A stretch of 35,560 nt of DNA. It comes from a virus. The notes beneath the pieces were generated by a model. That model did no database searches and was not told where the DNA came from. It worked only from the letters and a program-made list of their open reading frames with translations. Location: positions 1-35,560 of IMG/VR virus record IMGVR_UViG_3300050821_000901, one strand, 5' to 3'. A program made the position numbers and the translations under genes. Positions 6,310 to 13,930 of this stretch are shown piece after piece (the stretch's first letter is position 1; each line of letters begins with the position of its first letter).

Positions 6310-7164
6310 GTGGCTCCCGTCGTCGACAACGTCGTCCCTAAGAACTTTCCGGCGGGGACGACGGTACGCTACACGCGGACGCTAGACGAGTTTCAGCCGT
6401 CGGATGGATGGGCGTACACGATCTATCTGAACGGTCTGACACAAAAGTTCAACAAAGCGGCGCTCGTCGTCGACGGCATTTTTCAGATCCAGTTCGATCC
6501 CTCCGACACTTCCTCTCTCGCTCCCGGTCCCTATCGCTACGCAGAACGGCTCACGAATCCCGGAACGGCGTTCGTTTTGACGGGCGTCACGGTCGACGGC
6601 GAGGGAAACGCGATCTATGCGTTCAGCTCGTTCTCGAATCTTCCTCCGTTCGATGGGATGAAAGTCACGATCACGGGTTTCTCGAACAGCGGGAACAACG
6701 TGGTCGCGGCGATCTCTTCGCTGTCTCTCGACGGCGAGGGAGCGGGATCCTTCGTCGTCGCGAACGGCGCGGCGGTCCCGGAGACGCACGCGGCATCCGG
6801 CGCGGGCGCGGCGGAGACTTTCGACATCACGGGCGACGAGCTTGTGATGAACATCGAACCGAACGTCTCCATCGCGGCGGCGGGCGCGTTCAATTCGTGG
6901 GAGGAACGGACGCTCGCGGTGATCGAAGCGGCGCTCTCCGGTCGGCTGACGGCGGATATTCAGTCGTATCAGATCGCGGGACGCGCGGTCACTAAGATCC
7001 CGGTCGGGGAACTACTACAGATTCGCGGGACGCTGCAAGCGAAGATCTGGCGACAGACGCATCCCGGACAGCTCGGCGTCCCGTATAAAGTCGAGTTCCC
7101 GGTCGAAGGCGACGGTCACGAATATCCTCCGACATGGCAGGACGTGACGGGACTCGGACGATGA
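6310..7164 (+). CDS. Head-tail connector protein: Ig-like domain with inserted module plus W-like C-terminus
   Basis: A 284-aa protein between terminase and portal, the slot of lambda gpW. Residues about 10-85 form an Ig-like head domain (FPAGTTVRYTRTLDEF, SDGWAYTIYL, APGPYRYAERLT). Residues about 95-165 are a separate beta module (GMKVTITGFSNSGNN ... VPETHAASG) that recurs in the tail protein at 24516. Residues about 171-187 (FDITGDELVMNIEPNV) look like the last strands of the first domain, so the module appears inserted in it. Residues about 195-265 resemble gpW: EERTLAVIEAALSGR, AGRAVTKIPVGELL and a GVPYKV end. gpW closes the portal and joins it to the neck. The start is GTG 6310 because no other start lies in frame after the upstream stop; no ribosome binding site is seen. 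Confidence 0.65.
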   Translation: MAPVVDNVVPKNFPAGTTVRYTRTLDEFQPSDGWAYTIYLNGLTQKFNKAALVVDGIFQIQFDPSDTSSLAPGPYRYAERLTNPGTAFVLTGVTVDGEGNAIYAFSSFSNLPPFDGMKVTITGFSNSGNNVVAAISSLSLDGEGAGSFVVANGAAVPETHAASGAGAAETFDITGDELVMNIEPNVSIAAAGAFNSWEERTLAVIEAALSGRLTADIQSYQIAGRAVTKIPVGELLQIRGTLQAKIWRQTHPGQLGVPYKVEFPVEGDGHEYPPTWQDVTGLGR

Positions 7165-8744
7165 ACAAGTCGTTCGCGTCCGAAGTCTTTGATCGCATCG
7201 TTTCGGAGTTCTCCCTCAAGGGCACACGATCCCTCACAGTTTTTCAGGGCGCGATGGGCGGTCGGCTCACGATGGACTGGATCGCGTCGATCCTCTCGGC
7301 GGATCAGGAAATCAAAGGGAACATGCGGCTCCTCCGCGCTCGTGCGCGCGAGCTGTCCCGAAACAATCCCGTCGCGAAGTCCTATCTCAAGCTCCTCGTC
7401 GCGAACGTGCTCGGCGAACTCGGCGTCGGCTATCAGGCTCAGGTCCGCAACAATGACGACACGCTGAACGAGGCGCTCAATAGAAAGATCGAAACGGCGT
7501 GGGGCGAATGGGTGAAGAAAGAGAATTGCACGGTCGAGGGGAAACTCTCGTTCCGGGCAGTTCAGAATCTCGTCCTCAAAAACGTCGCGACGGACGGCGA
7601 AGTGTTCATCCGGCTCGTCCCCGGCTTCACGGGGAATGCGTCCCGATTCGCGATTCAACTCTTCGACGCGGATCAGGTCGATCACTTGTTCTCCCGCTAC
7701 GCTTCGAAATCGGAGAACGAGATCCGCATGGGGATCGAAGTCGACGCGTGGGGAAAGCCGGTCGCGTATTACGTCAACATGAAGCATCCCTCCGATCTCG
7801 GCGGATCGCTCCTCCGCACGCGGATCCCGGCGACGGAGATGCTTCACTTGTACGATCCCGAACGCGTTGCTCAGACGCGCGGGATCACTTGGTTTCATCC
7901 GTGCATGGTCGAGATGAGGATGCTCGGCGGATATGTCGAGGCGGAACTTGTCGCGGCGCGAACGGGCGCGGCGAAAATGGGCTTCCTCAAAAACACGGAC
8001 GCATCGACGTATGAGACTCCGAATCCCGATGCGAAATACAGAATCGACGCGCAGCCGGGCGTGATCGAATCGCTTCCTCCGGGCTTCGATTTTCAGGCAT
8101 GGTCCCCAGATCATCCGGCGGGAGCTTTCCCGGCGTTCATCAAAGCGATGCTCCGTTTCATCGCTTCCTCGCTCGGCGTCTCCTACAACGCGCTCGCGTC
8201 GGACCTCGAGGGCGTGAATTATTCGTCCATGCGTTCGGGACTTCTGATCGAGCGCGATCAATGGCGGATGCTTCAGTCGTTCGTGAAAGAACAAATGCTG
8301 CAGCCGATCTTCGATCAGTGGATCGGGATGGCACTTCTCTCCGGCGCGCTCGTCCTCGATTCTCGCGATCCCGCGAAGTTCAAAGCGGGCAAGTGGGAAG
8401 CGCGCGGCTGGATGTGGGTCGATCCCCTGAAGGACGTTCAAGCGGGGATCCTCGCGATCAACGCCGGGCTGAAGTCCCGGACTCGTCTGATCTCGGACGA
8501 GGGCGGCGACTTCGAGGATGTCGCGGAGGAGCTTGCGCAAGAGGCGAAGATCGCGGACGAGTACGGACTCGACTTCACGGTCACTCAGACGGCGAAGGCT
8601 CCGACGGTGAACAAAGGTCCGAAGGACACGGTCGAGGCTGAAACGGATGACGACGACGCGAATCCGAAGGGCGACGACAAAGAGGAAAAATCGGCCGCAG
8701 CGGGCACGCGGCGGCGACTCATATCGGTCGGAGGAAGAAAATGA
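7161..8744 (+). CDS. Portal protein, lambda gpB family
   Basis: A 527-aa protein starting at the ATG overlapping the previous stop (ATGA). The sequence follows the lambda-type portal pattern: early RLLRARARELSRNNPVAKSYL, then LNRKIETAWGEWVKKENC, the central wing GEVFIRLVP, then LFDADQVDHL, IRMGIEVDAWGKPVAYYV and PATEMLHLYDPERVAQTRGI, and the C-terminal RFIASSLGVSYNALASDLEGVNYSSMRSG. It forms the dodecameric ring through which DNA enters and leaves and to which terminase docks. The last 50 residues are acidic (EAETDDDDANPKGDDKEEK) and probably face the capsid interior or are disordered. It is followed three bases before its stop by the next ATG, whose ribosome binding site lies inside this gene. 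Confidence 0.96.
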   Translation: MNKSFASEVFDRIVSEFSLKGTRSLTVFQGAMGGRLTMDWIASILSADQEIKGNMRLLRARARELSRNNPVAKSYLKLLVANVLGELGVGYQAQVRNNDDTLNEALNRKIETAWGEWVKKENCTVEGKLSFRAVQNLVLKNVATDGEVFIRLVPGFTGNASRFAIQLFDADQVDHLFSRYASKSENEIRMGIEVDAWGKPVAYYVNMKHPSDLGGSLLRTRIPATEMLHLYDPERVAQTRGITWFHPCMVEMRMLGGYVEAELVAARTGAAKMGFLKNTDASTYETPNPDAKYRIDAQPGVIESLPPGFDFQAWSPDHPAGAFPAFIKAMLRFIASSLGVSYNALASDLEGVNYSSMRSGLLIERDQWRMLQSFVKEQMLQPIFDQWIGMALLSGALVLDSRDPAKFKAGKWEARGWMWVDPLKDVQAGILAINAGLKSRTRLISDEGGDFEDVAEELAQEAKIADEYGLDFTVTQTAKAPTVNKGPKDTVEAETDDDDANPKGDDKEEKSAAAGTRRRLISVGGRK

Positions 8745-10891
8745 CGGCAACTCTCAAAACGCGGGAAAAAATCGGCGACTCTCTCCCGATGCTGACGCGC
8801 GAGTTCGAAGTGATCGAGATGACTCCGATCCCGAAACGCGAGAAGAAAGTCCTCACTCCCGAACAGGTCGCGGCGCGCGCGGCGCGGATCGCGGAGCGTA
8901 AGCGCAAGAAAGATGCGGGCGAGGCTCCCGATCCCGACGACGACGCGGACGACGACTCCGGTGAGAACTCGGACGACACGGGAAACGAGGGGAAAGAGGC
9001 TCAGGGAAAACGCGACGAGGATCGATTCGACATCTCGATCTCGTCGGAATATCCGGTCGAGCGATGGTTTGGAAAAGAGATCCTCGATCACTCCCCGGAC
9101 GCGGTCGATCTCTCCCGCGCGAAAAAGGGACTCAGTTTCCTCGATTCGCACGACGCGAAGTCGGTGATCGGGATCGTCGAGAACGCGAAAGTCGGCGATG
9201 ACAAAAAGCTCCGCGGACAGGTCCGTTTTTCTCGCTCAGCTCCGGCTCAGCAAGTCAAAACGGATATTCAGGACGGGATCCGGCGCTTCATCTCCGTCGG
9301 CTACATGGTCAACGAATACACGCTAGAAAAATCCTCGAAAGAGGAAGGCGATACGTTTCGTGCGACGAAATGGACTCCGATGGAGGCGTCGAGCGTCGGA
9401 GTTCCGGCGGATCCGACGGTCGGGCATGAACGCAAGGTCGGCGACAGGCTGTTCCCGGTTTTGGTACGTGGTGCAGTTGCTTCAGAAATAAATCCGGCTT
9501 CCGAGCCGAATTCTAGGGAGGTCAACGTGGAAACAGCAGAACAAGTAAAAAACTCACGGACCGCCGCCGCTGAAATCATTCGGCTCGGCAAGGTCCATGC
9601 GGTTGATTCAGCGATGGTCGAGACAGCGGTCGCGGAAGGGAAATCGGTCGAAGAGTTTTCGCGCATCGTTCTCGAAGAAGTCGCGAAGCGGTCGGCACGT
9701 CCGGGCAATGCTCCTCCGGCGGAGAATCAGGATCGGATCGAGCTGACGGACAAGGAACAGCGTCAGTACAACCTCGCTCGGGGAATTATGACGGCGATCT
9801 CGAACGACGAAGCGTCGAAGTCGGGATCCTCGAAGCGATTCAACTCTTTCGAGACGGAAGTCTCGCAAGAGATCGAGAAGAACTGGCGCGGCGCGCGTCA
9901 CGGCGGACTGTTCGTCCCGTGGAGCTTGCGTCACGCGTGGACTCCCGATCTGACAAAGCGTTTCGGCGAGCACGGCGGCGTGCAAAAACGCGCGGGGCTG
10001 GACTCCGGGACGGCGACGGCGGGGCAAGAGCTGAAGTTCACTGAACCCGGTGAATTCATTCAGTTCCTCTACAATCAGATGCGCGTGAAGGAACTCGGCG
10101 CGCGGACGATTGCGGGACTCCGCGACAACGTCTCCTATCCGAAACAGACGGGCAGGGCAACGGGATCATGGGTCGGGGAAAATCCCGGCTCGGATGTCGC
10201 TGACTCCGCGCTGACGCTCGGATCCATCGCAAGCTCCCCGAAAACGTATCAGTCCTCTTCGAGCTATTCGCGGCAGTTGCTCGCTCAGGCTGTCATCGAT
10301 GTCGACACGCTCGTCCGGGAAGATCTCGCGCGCGATCTCGCGCTCGCGATTGACTCCGTCGCAATCGTCGGCGGCGGATCGAATCAACCGACGGGCATCG
10401 TCCCCACATCCGGGGTCCAGTCCTACGTGATGCTCTCCGATGCTGGCAACGGCGGCGCTCCCGCGTGGGACGACATCGTCAAGATGTCGGAACTCCTCGA
10501 AGATGCGAACGCGGATCAGCTCGGCGGCGGCGCATGGCTGACGACTCCGGGCGTGAAGTCCTCGCTCAAGCGCACGGCGCGCTTGGGGAACACAATCGGA
10601 CTCCCGATCTGGGCGGACGACAGCACGGTCGACGGATACAAGGCGGCGTCCTCGAATCAGGTCACGAAGAACTCGACGAAAGGTTCGAGCGGCGCGACTC
10701 TCCACACTCTGATCCGTGGCATTTTCGAAACGATGGTGATCGGAATGTGGGGATCCGGCTTCGAACTCGTCGTCGATCCCTATCGGCTGAAGAAACAGGG
10801 AATGATCGAACTGACGACGTTCATGCTGACGGACGTTGTCCTGAAGTATCCGGTCGCGTTCGTCGTCGCGAAGTTCGTCGCCACAACGTAA
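8741..10891 (+). CDS. Prohead protease-major capsid protein fusion (HK97 type)
   Basis: A 716-aa polyprotein with ribosome binding site GGAGGAAG (8730-8737). Residues 1-60 are basic, 61-82 a poly-acidic linker. Residues about 95-235 match the HK97 (U35) prohead protease: LSFLDSHDAKSVIG with His137, RRFISVGYMV with Ser185, and WTPMEASSVGVPADP with Glu215, the expected triad. Residues about 263-400 are helical, like a scaffold or delta domain. Residues about 400-716 are an HK97-fold capsid protein: EFIQFLYNQMRVKELGARTI, KQTGRATGSWVGE, LVREDLARDLALAIDSVAIVG, GSNQPTGIV, FELVVDPY. The protease would free the capsid subunit and be lost. A strong ribosome binding site and in-frame GTG at 9527 allow separate capsid synthesis. 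No stop or frameshift breaks the fusion. Confidence 0.9.
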   Translation: MTATLKTREKIGDSLPMLTREFEVIEMTPIPKREKKVLTPEQVAARAARIAERKRKKDAGEAPDPDDDADDDSGENSDDTGNEGKEAQGKRDEDRFDISISSEYPVERWFGKEILDHSPDAVDLSRAKKGLSFLDSHDAKSVIGIVENAKVGDDKKLRGQVRFSRSAPAQQVKTDIQDGIRRFISVGYMVNEYTLEKSSKEEGDTFRATKWTPMEASSVGVPADPTVGHERKVGDRLFPVLVRGAVASEINPASEPNSREVNVETAEQVKNSRTAAAEIIRLGKVHAVDSAMVETAVAEGKSVEEFSRIVLEEVAKRSARPGNAPPAENQDRIELTDKEQRQYNLARGIMTAISNDEASKSGSSKRFNSFETEVSQEIEKNWRGARHGGLFVPWSLRHAWTPDLTKRFGEHGGVQKRAGLDSGTATAGQELKFTEPGEFIQFLYNQMRVKELGARTIAGLRDNVSYPKQTGRATGSWVGENPGSDVADSALTLGSIASSPKTYQSSSSYSRQLLAQAVIDVDTLVREDLARDLALAIDSVAIVGGGSNQPTGIVPTSGVQSYVMLSDAGNGGAPAWDDIVKMSELLEDANADQLGGGAWLTTPGVKSSLKRTARLGNTIGLPIWADDSTVDGYKAASSNQVTKNSTKGSSGATLHTLIRGIFETMVIGMWGSGFELVVDPYRLKKQGMIELTTFMLTDVVLKYPVAFVVAKFVATT
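9513..9529 (+). promoter_or_regulatory. Internal ribosome binding site and in-frame GTG start for capsid protein
   Basis: CTAGGGAGG (9513-9521), then TCAAC, then GTG (9527-9529), in frame with the fusion at codon 263. Spacing of five bases is ideal. It lies exactly between the protease domain and the scaffold/capsid part. Confidence 0.75.
9527..10891 (+). CDS. Major capsid protein with N-terminal scaffold domain (predicted internal-start product)
   Basis: Initiation at the internal GTG gives a 454-aa protein that starts VETAEQVKNSRTAAAEI and contains only the helical scaffold-like segment (about 130 residues) and the HK97-fold capsid domain. This size and layout match the stand-alone HK97 capsid precursor (delta domain plus capsid). 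Capsid is needed in hundreds of copies and protease in few, so a second start would solve the stoichiometry problem that a simple fusion creates. This is analogous in principle to lambda C/Nu3, where an internal start yields the scaffold. The product is predicted from sequence only. Confidence 0.6.
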   Translation: METAEQVKNSRTAAAEIIRLGKVHAVDSAMVETAVAEGKSVEEFSRIVLEEVAKRSARPGNAPPAENQDRIELTDKEQRQYNLARGIMTAISNDEASKSGSSKRFNSFETEVSQEIEKNWRGARHGGLFVPWSLRHAWTPDLTKRFGEHGGVQKRAGLDSGTATAGQELKFTEPGEFIQFLYNQMRVKELGARTIAGLRDNVSYPKQTGRATGSWVGENPGSDVADSALTLGSIASSPKTYQSSSSYSRQLLAQAVIDVDTLVREDLARDLALAIDSVAIVGGGSNQPTGIVPTSGVQSYVMLSDAGNGGAPAWDDIVKMSELLEDANADQLGGGAWLTTPGVKSSLKRTARLGNTIGLPIWADDSTVDGYKAASSNQVTKNSTKGSSGATLHTLIRGIFETMVIGMWGSGFELVVDPYRLKKQGMIELTTFMLTDVVLKYPVAFVVAKFVATT

Positions 10892-10930
10892 ACACCTTTC
10901 CCGTGCGCGAGCGCGGCGTCGTAAAAATCT

Positions 10931-10963
10931 CGACGGGGACGGGAGAGATCCCGTCCCTTGTCG
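10931..10963 (+). terminator. Stable hairpin after the capsid gene
   Basis: A 9-bp perfect stem GGGACGGGA (10936-10944) with TCCCGTCCC (10949-10957), loop GAGA, flanked by CGAC (10931-10934) and GTCG (10960-10963) which extend the pairing. It lacks a T tract. It may be a weak terminator or a 3'-end stabiliser that keeps capsid mRNA abundant relative to downstream tail genes. Confidence 0.5.
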
Positions 10964-10982
10964 GCAATCTGCGAGGGACAAA

Positions 10983-11243
10983 ATGTCAGACGCAACTGCA
11001 AAGACTCATAAGGGTGTCCGGCTCACGCGTTCAATCGTTCTCAACGGGGAACACGCGGAAAAGGGGTCGGAGCACGAAGTTCCGAACGCGCTCGCTCAGC
11101 GACTCGTCGGCGAAGGTTCGGCGGAGCACGTCGATCCGCAAGACGCTCCGACATCCGTGAATAGGATGGCGGCTCCCGATAACGCGGATCCCGTCACGAA
11201 GCAAGTCGCTCCGGCGGCTCCGAAGGTAAAGCACGGGAAATAG
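10983..11243 (+). CDS. Small head-region protein (post-capsid)
   Basis: An 86-aa protein with GAGGG about eight bases before the ATG. The pattern GVRLTRSIVLNGEHAEKGSEHEVPNALAQRLVGEGSAEHV (read in two parts: GVRLTRSIVLNGEHAEKG, then EVPNALAQRLVGEGSAEHV) matches small single-domain phage proteins that carry a short beta hairpin followed by a helix ending GxAE and lie between capsid and head-tail genes. The last 35 residues are Pro/Ala-rich and probably disordered. Role unknown; a head-completion helper is likely by position. The next ATG follows its stop directly. Confidence 0.65.
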   Translation: MSDATAKTHKGVRLTRSIVLNGEHAEKGSEHEVPNALAQRLVGEGSAEHVDPQDAPTSVNRMAAPDNADPVTKQVAPAAPKVKHGK

Positions 11244-11555
11244 ATGCCAACTCCCTCGACGGCTCCGGCTTTTGGCGACTCCGACATCCCGGCTCTCATG
11301 GCGGATATGGGGATCGCGATCACGGTCGGAGTCGTTCCGGGAGTGGGACTTCTCGACGAGATGGATCAGATCATCGTCGAGGATCTCACGCGTGGGCAAG
11401 TCGTGATGACGGCGACGACGCTCACGATTCAAACGTCGGCTTTCCCGGCGTGCAAGATCGGCGACGCGGTTGTCGCTAACGGAAAGAGCTTCACGATTCG
11501 CGAGCGGCTTCGTGAAGGCGACGGGGGTCTGACGAAGCTCTTGCTCGGGGCGTAG
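11244..11555 (+). CDS. Head-tail joining protein, gpFII-like
   Basis: A 103-aa protein, ATG directly after the previous stop. The C-terminal half (VVMTATTLTIQTSAF, KIGDAVVANGKSFTIRERL, REGDGGLTKLLLG) has the short beta-barrel pattern of lambda gpFII and related head-tail attachment proteins, where the phrase for a required value, then a gap, then DGxxTxLxL is conserved. These proteins bind the connector and accept the finished tail. Position after the capsid and before the tail terminator supports it. The N-terminal 35 residues are weakly conserved. A general head-completion protein is the alternative. Confidence 0.65.
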   Translation: MPTPSTAPAFGDSDIPALMADMGIAITVGVVPGVGLLDEMDQIIVEDLTRGQVVMTATTLTIQTSAFPACKIGDAVVANGKSFTIRERLREGDGGLTKLLLGA

Positions 11556-11575
11556 AAAATTCGAGGGAGGAAGCG

Positions 11576-12043
11576 ATGTCGAAAACAACGACGCTAGGAC
11601 TTGTGAAACCGACTCACGGGATCAATGAAGTCGAGGGCGAGACAGGCGGAGTTCCGAACGAAGCGGTCAATCTCGACGTTATCGACGCGGCGATCACAGC
11701 GCTTCAGGCGGGATCGCTCGAAACGGTCCCGGCGATCATCGCTGTGTCCGGCGCGATCACGCAAAAGCAAGGCGCGATCCGGCTCGGGAGTTCGGGCGCG
11801 CTCGCGATGACACTCGCGGATCCAGTCTCCGGCGGTCCGGGGACGGGCGACGATGGGAAGCGGCTCTCGATCTTCGCGGCGACAGCTCACGCTCACGTCG
11901 TCACGGTGACGGGAGGACTCGCGGGCGGGACGAATAACACGGTCACGCTCGGCGGCGCGGTCGGCGATATGTTCGAAGTCGAGGCGCTCGCGGGGAAGTG
12001 GTTTATCCGTCCCTCGATCAACGCGACTCAGTCGCACGTCTAG
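11576..12043 (+). CDS. Virion-surface beta protein (possible decoration or fibre-like protein)
   Basis: A 155-aa protein with GAGGAAG before the ATG. It starts MSKTTTLGLVKPTHGINEV and VNLDVIDAAITAL, the start seen in many phage fibre or fibre-like proteins. The C-terminal 90 residues (IRLGSSGALAMTLADPVSG, KRLSIFAATAHAHVVTVTGG, FEVEALAGKWFIRPSI) match a beta domain common in phage appendage and capsid-surface proteins, in which the strand-turn phrases for LTxA, xLTIxS, HTVT and GxWxV recur. Its place among head-tail genes favours a capsid or neck decoration role; this is inferred from position. No enzyme motif is present. Confidence 0.6.
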   Translation: MSKTTTLGLVKPTHGINEVEGETGGVPNEAVNLDVIDAAITALQAGSLETVPAIIAVSGAITQKQGAIRLGSSGALAMTLADPVSGGPGTGDDGKRLSIFAATAHAHVVTVTGGLAGGTNNTVTLGGAVGDMFEVEALAGKWFIRPSINATQSHV

Positions 12044-12055
12044 CAAGGGGGAATT

Positions 12056-12511
12056 TTGGCGTCATCGATTCGCGAGCAAATCATGGTCGCGCTCGTCGCG
12101 GCTATCAGCTCCGGCGGTCCCTCGGGGCTGACTGTTCATCGGGAGCGGACTCGTCCAATAGAGACGGACTCTCTCCCGGCGATCATGGTTTACGCGGACG
12201 ACGACGTTCCGAAAACTCTCGCTCAGCAAGTCTACGACGCTCCTCTCACGGAGCGTCAGTTCTCGCTGACGCTTGAGTGTCGCGCGGCGGGATCGTCCGG
12301 CGTCTCAATCGACGCGGCGCTCGATCCGATTCTCGTTTTCGCGGCTCAGACGGTACTCGCGAACGAGCGATTCGGCGGACTCGCGAGCGGAGTCGAGGAA
12401 GGGCGCACGGTTTGGGCGTCGAAGGAAGGCGACACTCCGGTCGCGGCGGCGAAGCTCAGTTTCACGATTAGGTACCGGACGAGCAGGCTCGATCCGACTT
12501 CGAAGAGTTAA
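12056..12511 (+). CDS. Tail terminator or tail completion protein (gpU-like)
   Basis: A 151-aa protein starting at TTG with AAGGGGGA upstream. The start IREQIMVALVAAI, the phrase DSLPAIMVYADDD, the strand RQFSLTLECRA and the end KLSFTIRYRTSRLDP follow the fold order of small phage tail terminators: a helix, then a strand with a conserved Pro, then a long beta meander. These proteins cap the growing tail tube and set its length together with the tape measure. It lies just before the tail tube gene, the usual slot. The alternative is a tail completion protein of the gpZ type. No in-frame ATG lies nearer than residue 10, which would remove the conserved helix start. Confidence 0.65.
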   Translation: MASSIREQIMVALVAAISSGGPSGLTVHRERTRPIETDSLPAIMVYADDDVPKTLAQQVYDAPLTERQFSLTLECRAAGSSGVSIDAALDPILVFAAQTVLANERFGGLASGVEEGRTVWASKEGDTPVAAAKLSFTIRYRTSRLDPTSKS

Positions 12512-12523
12512 GGGAGGAAAAAT

Positions 12524-13318
12524 ATGTCCGTAAAGTATCCGATTGCACACGTCCCGATGCTCGGCAAAGGGTCGATCATGCTTGATCGCTTCGATCTGAC
12601 GACGGGACTTCCGACGGGTTTCCAGCATCTCGGAAACTGCACGAAGTTCGAGCTGGATCTGAAGGACGACATCGCGGAGCTGTATCAGTCGCTCAACAAA
12701 AACGTCACTTTGATCGCGACGGCGGTGAAGAAACGGCAGCCGAAGATCTCGATCACGGGGACGGACTTCAGCTCCGATCACATCGCGCTCGTTCAGATGT
12801 CGGCGGGAAAAACGGCGCTCGCGACGACGGCGACGACGTTCACGGGGGAAACGCTCATCTCGGCGGCGCAAGCTCCGAACGCTATCGGGCGCTATTTCCG
12901 GCTCCTGCATAACAACGTCGACAACGTCACGACTCCTCCGGTGCTCACGTCGAACTCCGTCACTCTCGTCGCGGGGACGGACTACGTCGTCGCGGACGCG
13001 GCGTCCGGCTTGATCTATATCCCGGCGGGATCCTCAATCGCGACGCACGCGGTGACTTGCACGTACGGGACGCTCGTCGGCTCGAACGATCAGGTCGCGG
13101 GCGCGACGATCCCATTCGTTCAGGGACATCTCCTCTTCACTCCCGATCCGGTCGACGGTCAGAAGATCGGCTGCGATATTTGGCGGGTCAATCTGAATCC
13201 GAACGGACAGCTCGGCTTGATCGCTGACGACTACGGCAATTGGTCGCTCGACGGGAACATCCTCGACGACACGGCGAATCATCCGAACGCTCCGTTCTAT
13301 CAGTACACGTTCTTCTAG
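12524..13318 (+). CDS. Major tail tube protein
   Basis: A 264-aa protein with GGGAGG six to ten bases before the ATG. It sits between the tail terminator and the tail assembly chaperones, the position of lambda gpV. Features: an N-terminal segment with GKGSIMLDRFD, a helix-forming DLKDDIAELYQSL, the strand KKRQPKISITGTDF, and a beta C-terminus (TIPFVQGHLLFTPD, KIGCDIWRVNLNPNG, LIADDYGNWSLDGNILDD). The last part matches tail tube subunits, where the strand before the end contains D-WxL-G. It forms stacked hexamer rings through which DNA passes. The middle portion (about residues 140-190, VTLVAGTDYVVADAASGLIYIP) looks like an extra surface beta hairpin domain. Confidence 0.75.
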   Translation: MSVKYPIAHVPMLGKGSIMLDRFDLTTGLPTGFQHLGNCTKFELDLKDDIAELYQSLNKNVTLIATAVKKRQPKISITGTDFSSDHIALVQMSAGKTALATTATTFTGETLISAAQAPNAIGRYFRLLHNNVDNVTTPPVLTSNSVTLVAGTDYVVADAASGLIYIPAGSSIATHAVTCTYGTLVGSNDQVAGATIPFVQGHLLFTPDPVDGQKIGCDIWRVNLNPNGQLGLIADDYGNWSLDGNILDDTANHPNAPFYQYTFF

Positions 13319-13459
13319 GACGGGCGGGTAAGCGCTGGCGCGTAAGTTCCGGCGTGGGGGCCTTGTCCTAGTCGAGCGGGGGAGAGTCGCAGATGTAGCC
13401 ATCCCGGCTCTCCCCTGTCTTTAGAAGTCAGCGGGCGGCGATCCCGACCCGGAGGAAAA
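13319..13459 (+). terminator. Intergenic hairpin between tail tube and tail chaperone genes
   Basis: An 11-bp stem GGGGAGAGTCG (13379-13389) with CGGCTCTCCCC (13405-13415), one G-T wobble and a 15-base loop, followed by TGTCTTTA. It may partly terminate transcription after the highly needed tube protein. The rest of the gap holds no gene that I can support; the ribosome binding site GGAGG of the next gene ends it. Confidence 0.55.
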
Positions 13460-13930
13460 ATGCTCGAAGATCTCATCACTCTCGATGGCCGCAAGTTTCG
13501 CGGCGACGCTCAGTCTCTCTCCGCATCGCAAGACGACTACATCATCGCGCGGCTCCGGCAATGCGGCGCGATGGACATCCTCACGGATAACGACGGCGGC
13601 CCTTCCCGCACGAAAGAACAAAAAGCGGAGGATCTCCTCACGAGGATCCTTCTCTCCGGCAAGACGGCGGAGATCCTCGCGGGTTGTCTGACGGAGGAAG
13701 GAACGAAGTGGACGCGGTCCGAGGCGGATCGTAACGCGGCGATCTTCTCGGAGATCACGGACACGGCGGAAAAGCTCACGATGCGTCAGTCCGTCACGAT
13801 GTTCGTCGCGGGTTTTTTTACGTTCGGGGAACGTGCGTCGGAGAGTTCCCCGAAATCTTCGAACCCGACCGGAAAGGCCCACCGTTCAGGGAACGCGGCG
13901 GGCGCGACTTCGGGGACTTCGGCGCGCTGA
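13460..13930 (+). CDS. Tail assembly chaperone, gpG-like (zero-frame product)
   Basis: A 156-aa protein with CCGGAGG before the ATG. It is mainly helical: YIIARLRQCGAMDILTDNDG, KAEDLLTRILLSGKTAEILAG, SEADRNAAIFSEITDTAEKL. After residue 118 the zero frame enters Ser/Gly/Thr-rich sequence (ESSPKSSNPTGKAH) typical of a tail that is read by default but is not the essential part. It lies between the tail tube and the tape measure, like lambda G. These chaperones coat the tape measure during tail assembly. A slippery T run at codons 118-120 sends a fraction of ribosomes into the -1 frame to make the longer GT-type protein. Confidence 0.85.
   Translation: MLEDLITLDGRKFRGDAQSLSASQDDYIIARLRQCGAMDILTDNDGGPSRTKEQKAEDLLTRILLSGKTAEILAGCLTEEGTKWTRSEADRNAAIFSEITDTAEKLTMRQSVTMFVAGFFTFGERASESSPKSSNPTGKAHRSGNAAGATSGTSAR

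Noticed and set aside
7116-8750. A 544-codon open frame on the - strand opposite the portal gene
   Set aside because: Antisense of a conserved portal; no motif or plausible composition.
8741-10891. A frameshift or sequencing error joining two genes at the protease-capsid junction
   Set aside because: The frame is continuous with no stop, and codons on both sides are in the same frame; a true fusion is the simpler reading, although a missed stop by base substitution cannot be excluded from one sequence.
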